Source: Poindextera sp963706385 (GTDB lineage: Bacteria; Pseudomonadota; Alphaproteobacteria; Caulobacterales; Caulobacteraceae). Taken from it: a stretch of 64,000 nucleotides of DNA. The DNA lies in contig OY970153.1 in the NCBI GenBank assembly GCA_963706385.1, positions 1,426,001 to 1,490,000 on the forward strand, written 5' to 3'. This document shows positions 46,494 to 55,208 of this stretch, piece by piece. How positions within the stretch are numbered: the first letter of the stretch is position 1; each line of letters starts with the position of its first letter. Made by a program: the position numbers and the translations under genes. Below the pieces are notes generated by a model. That model was not told the origin of the DNA, did no database searches, and worked only from the letters and a program-made list of their open reading frames with translations.

Positions 46494-47432
46494 ATGCAGA
46501 CCGTCAGGCTTGGGCGCACCGGCGCCAGGGTGAGCGTTGCCGGGCTGGGCTGCGGCGGCGCCAGCCGGCTGGGCATGGCGGCCGGCGGTGACTTGGCCCG
46601 GGCGGCGGGGATCGTGCGCCGGGCGCTCGATCTCGGCGTCAGCTTCATCGACACCGCCCGCGCCTATGGCACGGAGGAAGCCGTCGGCGAAGGCGTGCGC
46701 GGGCGCCGCGACGAGGTGTTCATCTCGACCAAGTCCACCGCCGCGCGCGGCGACCACCTGCTCAGCGCCGCCGAACTGAGCGAGAGCCTGGACCTCAGCC
46801 TGCGGCGGCTGGGCGTCGAGCGCATCGACCTGTTCAACCTGCACGGCGTCACGCTCGAGCAATATCCGCACTGCCTGGAGGTCCTGGTCCCGGAGCTGAA
46901 GCGCCAGCAGGCGGCGGGCAAGATCGGTTTTCTCGGCGTGACCGAGATGTTCATCGGCGACACCGGCCACGCCATGCTGGCCCGCGCCCTGCCGGACGAT
47001 CATTTCGACGTGGTGATGGTCGGCTTCAACCTGTTGAACTCGTCCGCGCGCGAGCGGGTCTTCCCGCTGACCCGCCGGTTCGACGTCGGCACGCTGATCA
47101 TGTTCGCGGTGCGCCGCGCGCTCAGCCGCCCGCAGGCCCTGACCGAGGTCGTGGGCCAGCTGATCGATCAGGGGAAGGTCGACGTGCGCCTGGTCGACCG
47201 GGCCGATCCGCTCGGCTTCCTCGCCAACTGGCCGGACGTGGCATCGGTGGTCGAGGCGGCCTACCGCTTCTGCCGCCACGAGCCGGGCGCCCAGGTGATC
47301 CTGACCGGGACCGGCGACATCGGCCATCTCGAACAGAACATCGCCGCCATCCTGGCCCCGCCGCTGCCCGCCGAGGTGTTGGAGCGGCTGACGGCCATGT
47401 TCGGCGCGGTCGATTCAGTGTCGGGGAACTAG
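46494..47432 (+). CDS. Aldo/keto reductase
   Basis: A 312-residue NADP-dependent TIM-barrel reductase. The catalytic tetrad can be assigned: Asp and Tyr in FIDTARAYGTEEAVGEGV, Lys in VFISTKSTAARG, His in IDLFNLHGVTLEQYP. The C-terminal phosphate-binding region ILTGTGDIGHLEQNIAAI is present. Substrate not predictable. It converges on bolA. Confidence 0.88.
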   Translation: MQTVRLGRTGARVSVAGLGCGGASRLGMAAGGDLARAAGIVRRALDLGVSFIDTARAYGTEEAVGEGVRGRRDEVFISTKSTAARGDHLLSAAELSESLDLSLRRLGVERIDLFNLHGVTLEQYPHCLEVLVPELKRQQAAGKIGFLGVTEMFIGDTGHAMLARALPDDHFDVVMVGFNLLNSSARERVFPLTRRFDVGTLIMFAVRRALSRPQALTEVVGQLIDQGKVDVRLVDRADPLGFLANWPDVASVVEAAYRFCRHEPGAQVILTGTGDIGHLEQNIAAILAPPLPAEVLERLTAMFGAVDSVSGN

Positions 47433-47452
47433 GCTCGGACCGGCGCGGCGCC

Positions 47453-47728
47453 TCATCCCGCCTCGCCCGGCGCGCGGGCGGTGATCGAGAGGGCGTGGAC
47501 CGGGCCGGCGAGTTCTTCGGACAGGGCGGCGAGGATCGCGCGCTGGCGCGCGACGCGGCTTTGCCCCTCGAATTTCGGCGACTCGATCACTAGGTTGAAG
47601 TGGCTCTCCCCGCCCGGCCGGGCGCCGGCGTGGCCATGGTGACGCGCGCTGTCGTCGTGGACCTCCAGCCGGGTGGGCGAAAAGGCGGCGGAAAGCTTGT
47701 CGTGGATAGATTGAGCGACAGCACCCAT
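47453..47728 (-). CDS. bolA: BolA family protein
   Basis: A 91-residue BolA-fold protein, partner of monothiol glutaredoxins in iron-sulfur trafficking. It has IHDKLSAAFSPTRLEVHDDS, a His-rich loop (ARHHGHAG), ESHFNLVIESPKFEGQSRVA and the RQRAILAALSEEL helix. The ATG at 47728 is chosen over 47755 from family length. It is divergent from the J-domain gene, with 65 bases between starts. Confidence 0.93.
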   Translation of the reverse strand: MGAVAQSIHDKLSAAFSPTRLEVHDDSARHHGHAGARPGGESHFNLVIESPKFEGQSRVARQRAILAALSEELAGPVHALSITARAPGEAG

Positions 47729-47793
47729 CTCGGGCCCCCAATTCGTACTTGTCAATTCTTGAAAGCTAATGCTTCCACCGCATACTTCGGGAC

Positions 47794-48432
47794 ATGAGCG
47801 GCGTGTTTCAATACCGGCCCAAGTTCGTCGACATCCGCGTTAGGCCCCCGAAGCCGGAGGGCGAGCGCGAGGACGACGTCATAGCGCTGAAGCCCGGCGA
47901 GCGGGCGTGCGACCATCCGGGCTGCCGGCTGGTGGGCGCCACCCGCGCGCCGAAATCGCGCGAGCTGATCGGCGAGCACTACTGGTTCTGCACCGCCCAT
48001 GCCGGCGAGTACAACCGCAACTGGGACTTCTTCGCCGGCATGAACGAGGCGCAGGTCCGCGCCGCCCAGGCCCATTCCGCCGCCGGCGACCGGCCCACAT
48101 GGTCGTTCGAGGCCTCGCGCCGCTCGCGGGAAGCGGCGGCCGCCCGCGCCGGGGCCGAACGCGGTTTCGCCGATCCGCTGGGCCTTTTCGCCGCGGCCCG
48201 CCGCCGGGCCGAACGCGCCGAGGCCGAGCGCCGCATCGGCAAGCTGGAACACAACGCCCTGGCCGACCTGGATCTCGACGGCGGGGCGGACGCGCGGACC
48301 ATCCGCACGCGCTACATCGAACTGGTCAAGCGCTGCCACCCCGATTCCAACGGCGGCGACCGGTCGGCCGAACACAAGCTCCAGCGGGTGATCAAGGCCT
48401 ATCAGACGCTGCGGAAGGCCAAGCTGGCCTGA
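47794..48432 (+). CDS. C-terminal J-domain protein with an N-terminal Cys/His cluster
   Basis: A 212-residue co-chaperone-like protein. The J domain is at the C-terminus (about 150-210) with the HPD in LVKRCHPDSNGGDRSAEHKL. The N-terminal half has a possible zinc site, CDHPGCRLVGATRAPKSREL followed by YWFCTAHAGEYNRNWDFF. It probably stimulates DnaK for a specific client. The bolA / J-domain / cobS arrangement recurs in alphaproteobacteria. Confidence 0.88.
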   Translation: MSGVFQYRPKFVDIRVRPPKPEGEREDDVIALKPGERACDHPGCRLVGATRAPKSRELIGEHYWFCTAHAGEYNRNWDFFAGMNEAQVRAAQAHSAAGDRPTWSFEASRRSREAAAARAGAERGFADPLGLFAAARRRAERAEAERRIGKLEHNALADLDLDGGADARTIRTRYIELVKRCHPDSNGGDRSAEHKLQRVIKAYQTLRKAKLA

Positions 48433-48509
48433 CGGGATTTTCACTCCGTCATCTCCGCGGGGCTCAAACACCCGTTTGCAAGCCGGCGCTAAAACGCTAA
48501 GCGGTTTTC

Positions 48510-49514
48510 ATGACCGATCCGACCGAACCCGCCACCGACCCGCTGCTGTCCCTCATGCCCGACAAGTCCGTCTCGGTGCGCGAAGTGTTCGGCGTCGACT
48601 CCGACATGAAGGTGCCCGCCTTCTCGACGCGCGATCCGCACGTGCCCGACTTCGACGACGCCTATCGCTTCGATCCGCAGACCACGCTGGCCATCTGCGC
48701 CGGTCTCGCCTTCGACCGGCGGGTGATGATCCAAGGCTATCACGGCACCGGCAAGTCGACCCACATCGAGCAGGTCGCCGCCCGGCTGAACTGGCCGCTG
48801 GTGCGGGTCAACCTGGACAGCCACGTCAGCCGGATCGACCTCGTCGGCAAGGACGCCATCGTCCTGAAGGAAGGCAAGCAAGTCACCGAATTCCGTGAAG
48901 GCATGCTGCCCTGGGCGCTGCAGCGGCCGATCGCCCTTGTGTTCGACGAGTACGACGCCGGCCGGCCGGACGTGATGTTCGTCATCCAGCGGGTGCTGGA
49001 GTCGGGCAGCAAGCTGACGCTCTTGGACCAGAACCGGGTGATCCGGGCCAATCCGTATTTCCGGCTGTTTTCGACGACCAACACCATCGGCCTGGGCGAC
49101 ACCACCGGTCTGTATCACGGCACCCAGCAGATCAATCAGGCCCAAATGGACCGCTGGTCGATCGTCACCACCCTGAACTACCTCGCCCACGACGTCGAAG
49201 GCGAGATCGTGCTGGCCAAAAACCCGAGCTACGACACGCCCGAGGGCCGGCGCACCATCGCCGCCATGGTCCGCACCGCGGACATGACCCGCAACGCCTT
49301 CATGAACGGCGACATCTCCACGGTGATGAGCCCGCGCACGGTGATCACCTGGGCCCAGAACGCCGACATCTTCGCCGGCGACATCGCGCTAGCCTTCAGG
49401 CTGACCTTCCTGAACAAGTGCGATGAGCTGGAGCGGCCGACGGTGGCCGAATTCTTCCAGCGCGCGTTCGGGACCGACCTGCCGGAAGCCGCGACCCGGG
49501 TGAAGGTCGCTTAA
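48510..49514 (+). CDS. cobS: Cobaltochelatase subunit CobS
   Basis: A 334-residue AAA+ ATPase of the aerobic CobNST cobaltochelatase, which inserts cobalt into hydrogenobyrinic acid a,c-diamide. Walker A GYHGTGKSTHIEQVAARLN, Walker B ALVFDEYDAGRPDVMFVIQ, and the CobS-specific N-terminus (SVREVFGVDSDMKVPAF) are present. The partner cobT lies about 1 kb downstream, and CobN is not in the window. Confidence 0.95.
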   Translation: MTDPTEPATDPLLSLMPDKSVSVREVFGVDSDMKVPAFSTRDPHVPDFDDAYRFDPQTTLAICAGLAFDRRVMIQGYHGTGKSTHIEQVAARLNWPLVRVNLDSHVSRIDLVGKDAIVLKEGKQVTEFREGMLPWALQRPIALVFDEYDAGRPDVMFVIQRVLESGSKLTLLDQNRVIRANPYFRLFSTTNTIGLGDTTGLYHGTQQINQAQMDRWSIVTTLNYLAHDVEGEIVLAKNPSYDTPEGRRTIAAMVRTADMTRNAFMNGDISTVMSPRTVITWAQNADIFAGDIALAFRLTFLNKCDELERPTVAEFFQRAFGTDLPEAATRVKVA

Positions 49515-49625
49515 GCCGCCCGCCGCCCCGGGCCGCGACATATCGCTTGCGCGCGGGCCGCTTCGCGCGCCAGGCTGGTGGGTGGGCAGGCAAGCCTAGC
49601 CTGTCGTCTCGAAAGGGAGCGATCC

Positions 49626-50024
49626 ATGAGCCGGATCCTTCTCGCCGCCGCGGTCGCCGCGGCCCTTTGGCCTCCCCTATCCGCCGCCCAGGCCCAGCCG
49701 GCGGGAGCGGCGCCCAAGCCGGGCGATGTGGCCGACGCCTGGCTGCTGCAGGGCCGTGGCCAGATCATCTGCCGTCTCACCCTGTCCGGCCGGGCGACCA
49801 AGGCCGGGCCCTACGGAGCCGAGATCCCCGCCGATTGCCGCAACGCTTTGCCGGCGGGCGCGGCCGGCTGGAAGCCGATCGCGGACGGCATCGCCCTGGT
49901 GGCCGCCGACGGCTCGGTGCTGGTGGCCTTCGAGCGCTGGAGCGAGAGCCTGTTCGTCTCCACCGGCGCCGGGGCGCCCGACCTGCAACTCGCCCGCGCG
50001 CCGATCGCCCCCGAGGCGCGTTGA
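49626..50024 (+). CDS. Protease inhibitor Inh/AprI-like secreted protein
   Basis: A 132-residue protein with a Sec signal (MSRILLAAAVAAALWPPLSA, cut near AQAQ) and a small beta-barrel domain of Inh/Omp19 type. It has VADAWLLQGRGQIICRLTLS, a second Cys in IPADCRNALPAG (likely disulphide), then KPIADGIALVAADGSVLVAF. Family members inhibit serralysin-type metalloproteases in the periplasm. No protease gene is nearby. The start at 49626 has AAGGGAGCG 6 bases upstream. Confidence 0.75.
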   Translation: MSRILLAAAVAAALWPPLSAAQAQPAGAAPKPGDVADAWLLQGRGQIICRLTLSGRATKAGPYGAEIPADCRNALPAGAAGWKPIADGIALVAADGSVLVAFERWSESLFVSTGAGAPDLQLARAPIAPEAR

Positions 50025-50039
50025 GCGCGGACCGAAGGC

Positions 50040-50411
50040 CTATCGTCTCGCCGGCGCCTCGAAACGCCCACGCGAGCCGATGAGCCAGGAGGCCACCCAG
50101 CTGGTCAGGCTGACCACCAGGGCGCAAAGGATCGCGGCCCACAGCCCGTGCACCACGAAACCGCGCACGAAGACGGTGACCAGCTTGATCATCAAGCCGT
50201 TGATCACCAGAAGGAACAGACCAAGCGTGAGCAGGGTGATCGGAAAGGTCAGGAACACCAGGATCGGGCGGACGATGGCGTTGACCAGGCCCAGCAGCAC
50301 CGCCGCGGCGATCAGGCTGCCGATCGAACGCACCTCGACCCCGTGTACGATCCTGGAGGCGAGCCACAGGCCGAGCGCGACCACCGCCGCGCGGATGATG
50401 AAGCCGGTCAT
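50040..50411 (-). CDS. Holin-like 4-TM membrane protein (phage holin family IV type)
   Basis: A 123-residue protein with four predicted helices: IIRAAVVALGLWLASRIV, GSLIAAAVLLGLVNAIV, RPILVFLTFPITLLTLGLFL and HGLWAAILCALVVSLTSWV. The NAIVRPILVFLTFPIT stretch is typical of the family annotated as phage holin IV, which in chromosomes has no known phage role. The ATG at 50411 is preferred; the longer frame upstream overlaps cobT antisense. It sits between cobS and cobT on the opposite strand. Confidence 0.8.
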   Translation of the reverse strand: MTGFIIRAAVVALGLWLASRIVHGVEVRSIGSLIAAAVLLGLVNAIVRPILVFLTFPITLLTLGLFLLVINGLMIKLVTVFVRGFVVHGLWAAILCALVVSLTSWVASWLIGSRGRFEAPARR

Positions 50412-50550
50412 GATGGGCTCGCTCCCTATGCGGCTGGGCCTGCCGAGGAGATTAGCCCAACGGCGCGGCGAGTCGACGCCGCGCGCCAAGCAGGCCGCGC
50501 CGGACTTGCCCCTTTCACGCGCCCTTCGCCTCGGGCTATGACGGACAGTG

Positions 50551-52494
50551 ATGAACAACAAAGCCGAAAGCCCGACCGAGATTTTCAAGCGCGCGCTGGC
50601 CCACGCCGCGCGGTCGCTGGCCGAGCAACCGGACCTGGAGGTCACCTTTTCCGGCGACGGGCCGCAACTGAACGGCAAGCACGCGATCCTGCCGCATCCG
50701 CCACGCGATTTGACGAGCAAGGAGACCACCCGCATTCGCGGCCTGGCCGACCAGATGGCGCTGCGCCTGTCGCACCACGACGAAGCGGCCCACGCGCGGC
50801 TGCGGCCTCGCTCGATCCAGGGCAAGGCGGTCTACGAGGCGGTCGAACAGGCCAGGATCGAGGCGATCGGCGCCAATGCGCTCGGCGGGGTGCGGGCCAA
50901 CCTGACCGCGGTGCTGGAGGCCAACATCGAAAGAAAGGGCCTGAACCGCTTCGACGACGACGCCGCCCCGCCCCTGGCCGATATCCTGGCGCTGATGGTG
51001 CGCGAGCGGCTGACCGGCGACGCCCCGCCCGACGCGGCCAAGATGTTGGTGGACCGCCACCGGGCCGAGATCGAGGCCAAGGCCGGGGCCGACCTCGACA
51101 AGCTGACCGGTGCGATCGAAGACCAGACCGCCTTCGCCCGGGTGACCCGCGCGATCATCAAGGACCTCGATCTCGGCGAGGGCGAGGAGGGCGAGGCCGC
51201 CGAGGAGGGCGAGAGCGAAACGCCCGAGACGCCCCAGGACAAGAGCGAGGAGACCGGCGAGGGCGAGGACCAGGAAGGCGAAGGCGCCGAGGCGGACCGC
51301 GACCGCTCGACCGAACGCGAGGTCGAAGGCTCGGAGCAAGAGGCGGCCGAGGCCGAGGAGGACATGGGCGCCGAGGAAGGCGACGAAGAGGTCGAGTCCG
51401 GCGACGGCGAGCGGCCCGCCCGGCCCCAGACCAAGGACGCCGGCCTGCGCGAGCCGCCCTACAAGGTGTTCACCGCCGCCTACGACGAGGTGGTCGACGC
51501 CGAGGAGCTGTGCGACGCCGAGGAGCTTGGCCGGCTTCGGGCCTATCTGGACCAACAGCTCGCCAGCCTGTCGAACGTGGTCTCGCGGCTGGCCAACCGC
51601 CTGCAGCGGCGCCTCCTGGCCCAACAGAACCGCGCCTGGACCTTCGATCTGGAAGAAGGGATGCTGGACGTTGCCCGGCTGACCCGGGTGGTCATCGATC
51701 CGACCGCGCCCCTATCGTTCAAACAGGAAGAGGACACCGAGTTCCGCGATACGGTGGTGAGCCTACTGATCGACAATTCCGGCTCGATGCGCGGGCGCCC
51801 GATCATGGTGGCGGCGGTCTGCGCCGACATCCTGGCCCGTACGCTCGAACGCTGCGGGGTCAAGACCGAGATTCTCGGCTTCACCACCAGAGCCTGGAAG
51901 GGCGGCCAGGCGCGCGAGGACTGGCTGAAGGCCGGCAAGCCGCCAGCGCCCGGCCGGCTGAACGATCTGCGTCACATCATCTACAAGGCCGCCGACGCGC
52001 CCTGGCGGCGCGCGCGCAAGAACCTTGGCCTGATGATGCGCGAGGGCCTGCTGAAGGAGAACATTGACGGCGAGGCGCTAATCTGGGCCCACCACCGGCT
52101 GATCGGCCGCTCCGAGCAGCGGCGCATCCTAATGGTGATCTCCGACGGCGCGCCGGTCGACGATTCGACCTTGTCGGTGAACTCCGGCCACTATTTGGAG
52201 CGGCACCTGCGCACGGTGATCGGGGAAATCGAATCCGCCTCGCCGGTTGAGCTGATCGCCATCGGCATCGGCCACGACGTGCGCCGCTACTACCGCCGCG
52301 CCGTGACCATCGTCGATGTCGAGCAACTGGGCGGGGTGATCACCGAGCAGCTCGCCGAGCTGTTCGACGAGGAGCCCAAGGCCGCAAGGCGCGGCGTCTC
52401 GGCAAGCTTGCAGGCGCCCCCCACCGTCCAGGGTCCGAGCGCGCTGTTGGCCCGGCGCGGGGCGATCCGTCAGGCCGCCGAAGCTCATCGCTGA
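50551..52494 (+). CDS. cobT: Cobaltochelatase subunit CobT
   Basis: A 647-residue partner of CobS. It starts NNKAESPTEIFKRALAHAAR, has a long acidic Glu/Asp-rich linker at about 210-295, and a C-terminal von Willebrand factor A domain with the MIDAS motif LLIDNSGSMRGRPI and later MVISDGAPVDDSTLS. The ATG at 50551 is preceded in frame by a GTG at 50548; either could be used. Length and domain order are normal. Confidence 0.95.
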   Translation: MNNKAESPTEIFKRALAHAARSLAEQPDLEVTFSGDGPQLNGKHAILPHPPRDLTSKETTRIRGLADQMALRLSHHDEAAHARLRPRSIQGKAVYEAVEQARIEAIGANALGGVRANLTAVLEANIERKGLNRFDDDAAPPLADILALMVRERLTGDAPPDAAKMLVDRHRAEIEAKAGADLDKLTGAIEDQTAFARVTRAIIKDLDLGEGEEGEAAEEGESETPETPQDKSEETGEGEDQEGEGAEADRDRSTEREVEGSEQEAAEAEEDMGAEEGDEEVESGDGERPARPQTKDAGLREPPYKVFTAAYDEVVDAEELCDAEELGRLRAYLDQQLASLSNVVSRLANRLQRRLLAQQNRAWTFDLEEGMLDVARLTRVVIDPTAPLSFKQEEDTEFRDTVVSLLIDNSGSMRGRPIMVAAVCADILARTLERCGVKTEILGFTTRAWKGGQAREDWLKAGKPPAPGRLNDLRHIIYKAADAPWRRARKNLGLMMREGLLKENIDGEALIWAHHRLIGRSEQRRILMVISDGAPVDDSTLSVNSGHYLERHLRTVIGEIESASPVELIAIGIGHDVRRYYRRAVTIVDVEQLGGVITEQLAELFDEEPKAARRGVSASLQAPPTVQGPSALLARRGAIRQAAEAHR

Positions 52495-52507
52495 GCGGGG
52501 CGCAATG

Positions 52508-52532
52508 AAAAAGGCCGGCGTCGCCGCCGGCC
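52508..52532 (-). terminator. Rho-independent terminator of rpmB
   Basis: On the minus strand GGCCGGCG pairs with CGCCGGCC around a 4-base loop and is followed by TTTTT. It is 25 bases past the rpmB stop. Confidence 0.85.
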
Positions 52533-52557
52533 CTTGTCCATCGAAGCCGAAATCCGA

Positions 52558-52872
52558 TCAGGCCGCGGACTGGGCCGCGAGCTTGGCCTTGAGCTGGCGC
52601 TTGATCTTCTGGGCGCGGGCCGAGAGCTGCTCGTCGTCGGCCTTGACCAGAAACGCGTCCAGGCCGCCGCGGAAATCCAGCGTGCGCAGCGCCGCGTTGC
52701 TGATGCGCAGATTGAAGGCCTGGCCGAGCGCCTCGGAGGCGATGCGGATGGTCCTGAGCGCCGGCAGGAAGCGGCGCTTGGACTTCATGTTCGAGTGGCT
52801 CACGTTGTGGCCGACCATCGGACCGACACCTGTGAGTTCGCAGCGACGCGACATCGCGGACACCTTGGCCAT
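52558..52872 (-). CDS. rpmB: 50S ribosomal protein L28
   Basis: A 104-residue ribosomal protein of the large subunit. Family features: AKVSAMSRRCELTGVGPMVG, HNVSHSNMKSKRRFLPAL and the C-terminal DFRGGLDAFLVKADDEQLSA with the extended tail of alphaproteobacterial L28. It is convergent with cobT, separated by the terminator. Confidence 0.97.
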   Translation of the reverse strand: MAKVSAMSRRCELTGVGPMVGHNVSHSNMKSKRRFLPALRTIRIASEALGQAFNLRISNAALRTLDFRGGLDAFLVKADDEQLSARAQKIKRQLKAKLAAQSAA

Positions 52873-53028
52873 GAATAAGGGGTGCGCCGGAACCCTAGGG
52901 CCCCGCGCGGAAGGGCGCGATATAGGCGAAGGTGGCTTGCGCCGTCAAGGCCGCGACGAGATTGCGCCGTCATGCTGTCGCCACCATTCTCGCCATTGTC
53001 TTGAGCGAGTTGATGCAGGAGCGCGCGC

Positions 53029-53838
53029 ATGAGGTTCGGACTTGGGCTCGCCGCCGCGATGGCGCTCCTCCTTTGCGAGAGCGCCCAGGCCCAGGCGCCC
53101 GCGACGCCGGTGAAGCTGTCGCTCGGCTACGACGGCAGGCTCTTCATCAAGGTGCTCGACGTGCGCTTCGACGAACAGGCGACCCCGACCGACTTCGGCG
53201 CCGCCGCCAGCCTGCGCAGCTATGGCCTGCTGGCCCTGTTCAACCGCTTCGACGTCAGGGCGACGTCCCACGGCCAGATCGAGGACGGCGCGGCCCGACC
53301 CGGCTCCTTCCTGTACGAGAACAACGACGGCAGGCGCGATCGCAAGGTCGAGGTCGCCTGGCGGCCCGGCGAGGTGATCGCATCGTCCAGCCCCAAGTTC
53401 GGCGACCTTGGTCATCCGCCCGCGACCCCGGCCCAGAAGCTTGCTTCGGCCGATCCGCTGACCCAGCTCATGCGGATGACCATGGCCCAGGGCCCCGACC
53501 AGGTCTGCCATGGCGCGCCGTTGTTGTTCGACGGCAAGCAGCTCTACGCCCTGGAGTTCGACCGGGGCGAGGCGGTCGAGCCTACCGCCGATCAGCGGGC
53601 CCTGGGCCTGACCAGCCTGGTGCGCTGCTCGGTGACCTACCGCGAAATCGCCGGCTTCAAGCCGCCGAAGAAGCACGACACCGGCCTCAGGAGCCGGATC
53701 GGCGCCACCTTCGGCCAGTTCGGCCCGGACGGGCCGTGGGCGATCGTCAAGGTCAGCGCCAAAACCCTGCTCGGCCCCGCCGTCATCGAGCTCAAGCACG
53801 CCCAGGTCAGCCGGGACGCGCATCTGGCCGAGGAATAG
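53029..53838 (+). CDS. DUF3108 exported protein
   Basis: A 269-residue periplasmic protein with a signal peptide (FGLGLAAAMALLLCESAQAQ) and a DUF3108 beta-rich domain. It has LSLGYDGRLFIKVLDVRFDE, FNRFDVRATSHGQIEDG and VRCSVTYREIAGFK. DUF3108 proteins are widely conserved in alphaproteobacteria next to rpmB. Their role is unknown but probably in the envelope. ATG at 53029 with AGGAGCG upstream. Confidence 0.87.
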   Translation: MRFGLGLAAAMALLLCESAQAQAPATPVKLSLGYDGRLFIKVLDVRFDEQATPTDFGAAASLRSYGLLALFNRFDVRATSHGQIEDGAARPGSFLYENNDGRRDRKVEVAWRPGEVIASSSPKFGDLGHPPATPAQKLASADPLTQLMRMTMAQGPDQVCHGAPLLFDGKQLYALEFDRGEAVEPTADQRALGLTSLVRCSVTYREIAGFKPPKKHDTGLRSRIGATFGQFGPDGPWAIVKVSAKTLLGPAVIELKHAQVSRDAHLAEE

Positions 53839-54115
53839 GTCAAACAGGGTTGTGGTTAATGTCCGATCGCGTACCATATCTCGTAGGGAACAAAGACCGA
53901 ATCGGCGTGAGTCGCTGATTCGGACATGATTCGTTTCGCGCCTGTTCGTCCGCGCGAGAACCCCTCGTTAATCCGCGGATCGTCTCGGGGTTGGCAACCC
54001 TGGCGACGGCGCGCGTGGCCGCGAGCCCGCGTGCAAGCAAACGTCACAAATCCGGGTTGGAATAGACGGGCCCGCCGGCGCCGCGCGCGCCGCGCACCGC
54101 GTGGAGGCGAACGCC
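53839..54115. other. Intergenic region with two hairpins, no gene
   Basis: No supported coding frame. Two inverted repeats are visible: CCGAATC (53899-53905) with GATTCGG (53919-53925), and AACCCC (53959-53964) with GGGGTT (53988-53993). They could be terminator or leader structures; neither has a T-tract. Confidence 0.4.
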
Positions 54116-55153
54116 ATGATCATTTCCAGAGCCGGCCTGCTGCGCGGCGCCTTGGCCAGCACGGCGCTTCTGCCCGGTGCGGCCTTGGCCTCGATCGGCG
54201 GCGAAGGCGCGTTCCGGGCGGATCTCGCGCCCGGCGGCGTCCGGCCTTGGACGCAGGCGCCCCGGATCGGCGGCGGGCCACTGCGCTTCGCGGTGATCGG
54301 CGACCACACCGGCATCGGTCGACCCGGCGTGTTCGACCAGGCGATGATCCAGCTCAGCTGGCTGCAGCCGGACTTCGTGCTCTCGGTCGGCGACCTGATC
54401 GAAGGCTATACCGAGGACCGCGGCAAGATCGCCAACCAGTGGGCGCGCATCGAGGCCTCGGTGGCCAAGCTCGGCTGTCCGTTCCTCTACGTCCAGGGCA
54501 ACCACGACGTGGACAACGCCGAAACCCTGGACGCCTGGCGCGAGCGGCGCGGGGCGGCCAACTACAGCTTCACCTACAAGGGCGCGCTGTTCGTGGTGCT
54601 GAACACCGAGGATACGCCCACGCCGATGACGCCGGCCAAGGCCGCCGACTTCTACGCCCTGGTCGACCAGATGCAGGCCGACCCGGACAAGGCCGAACCG
54701 GCCATCGCCGAGCATATCGCCGCCAATGCGGCGGCGACCGGCCGGCAGGGCGAATACAGCGCTGCGGGCACGGTCAATCTGGGCGACAAGCAGCTCGGCT
54801 GGGTGCGCGACACGCTGGCGCGCCATCCAAGCCCCTCCTGGACCTTCGTCGTCCTGCACAAGCCGGCGTGGAAGATGCATAGCCCCGACTTCGCCAAGGT
54901 CCAGGCCATGCTGGCCGGACGTTCGCACACGGTTTTCGCCGGCCACACCCACTATTTCACTCACGAAGTGTTCGACGGCCACGACTACATCAACATGGGC
55001 ACCACCGGCGGCATCCGCACCAAGGCCGGGCCGGGCACCTTGGACCACACCATGATCGTGACCCTCGGCGGCAATGGACCGCTGTACGCCAACACCCGTT
55101 TCACCGGCCTGATGAACGTCGCCGGCGAGACCGGTCAGGTGCGCGCCTACTGA
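54116..55153 (+). CDS. Secreted metallophosphoesterase
   Basis: A 345-residue calcineurin-like phosphoesterase with a signal peptide (MIISRAGLLRGALASTALLP to ALAS). All metal-site motifs are present: FAVIGDHTG (DxH), LSVGDLIEG, YVQGNHDVDN, the lone His in VVLHKPAWKMH and FAGHTHYFTHE. Substrate unknown. The ATG at 54116 is supported by GGAGG (54102-54106); an ATG 15 bases upstream overlaps the Shine-Dalgarno. Confidence 0.88.
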   Translation: MIISRAGLLRGALASTALLPGAALASIGGEGAFRADLAPGGVRPWTQAPRIGGGPLRFAVIGDHTGIGRPGVFDQAMIQLSWLQPDFVLSVGDLIEGYTEDRGKIANQWARIEASVAKLGCPFLYVQGNHDVDNAETLDAWRERRGAANYSFTYKGALFVVLNTEDTPTPMTPAKAADFYALVDQMQADPDKAEPAIAEHIAANAAATGRQGEYSAAGTVNLGDKQLGWVRDTLARHPSPSWTFVVLHKPAWKMHSPDFAKVQAMLAGRSHTVFAGHTHYFTHEVFDGHDYINMGTTGGIRTKAGPGTLDHTMIVTLGGNGPLYANTRFTGLMNVAGETGQVRAY

Positions 55154-55208
55154 CCCGGGCGTCGCGGCCGGACTTGCCCGACTCGCCCTCCGCCCCCAAT
55201 TTGCGGTC

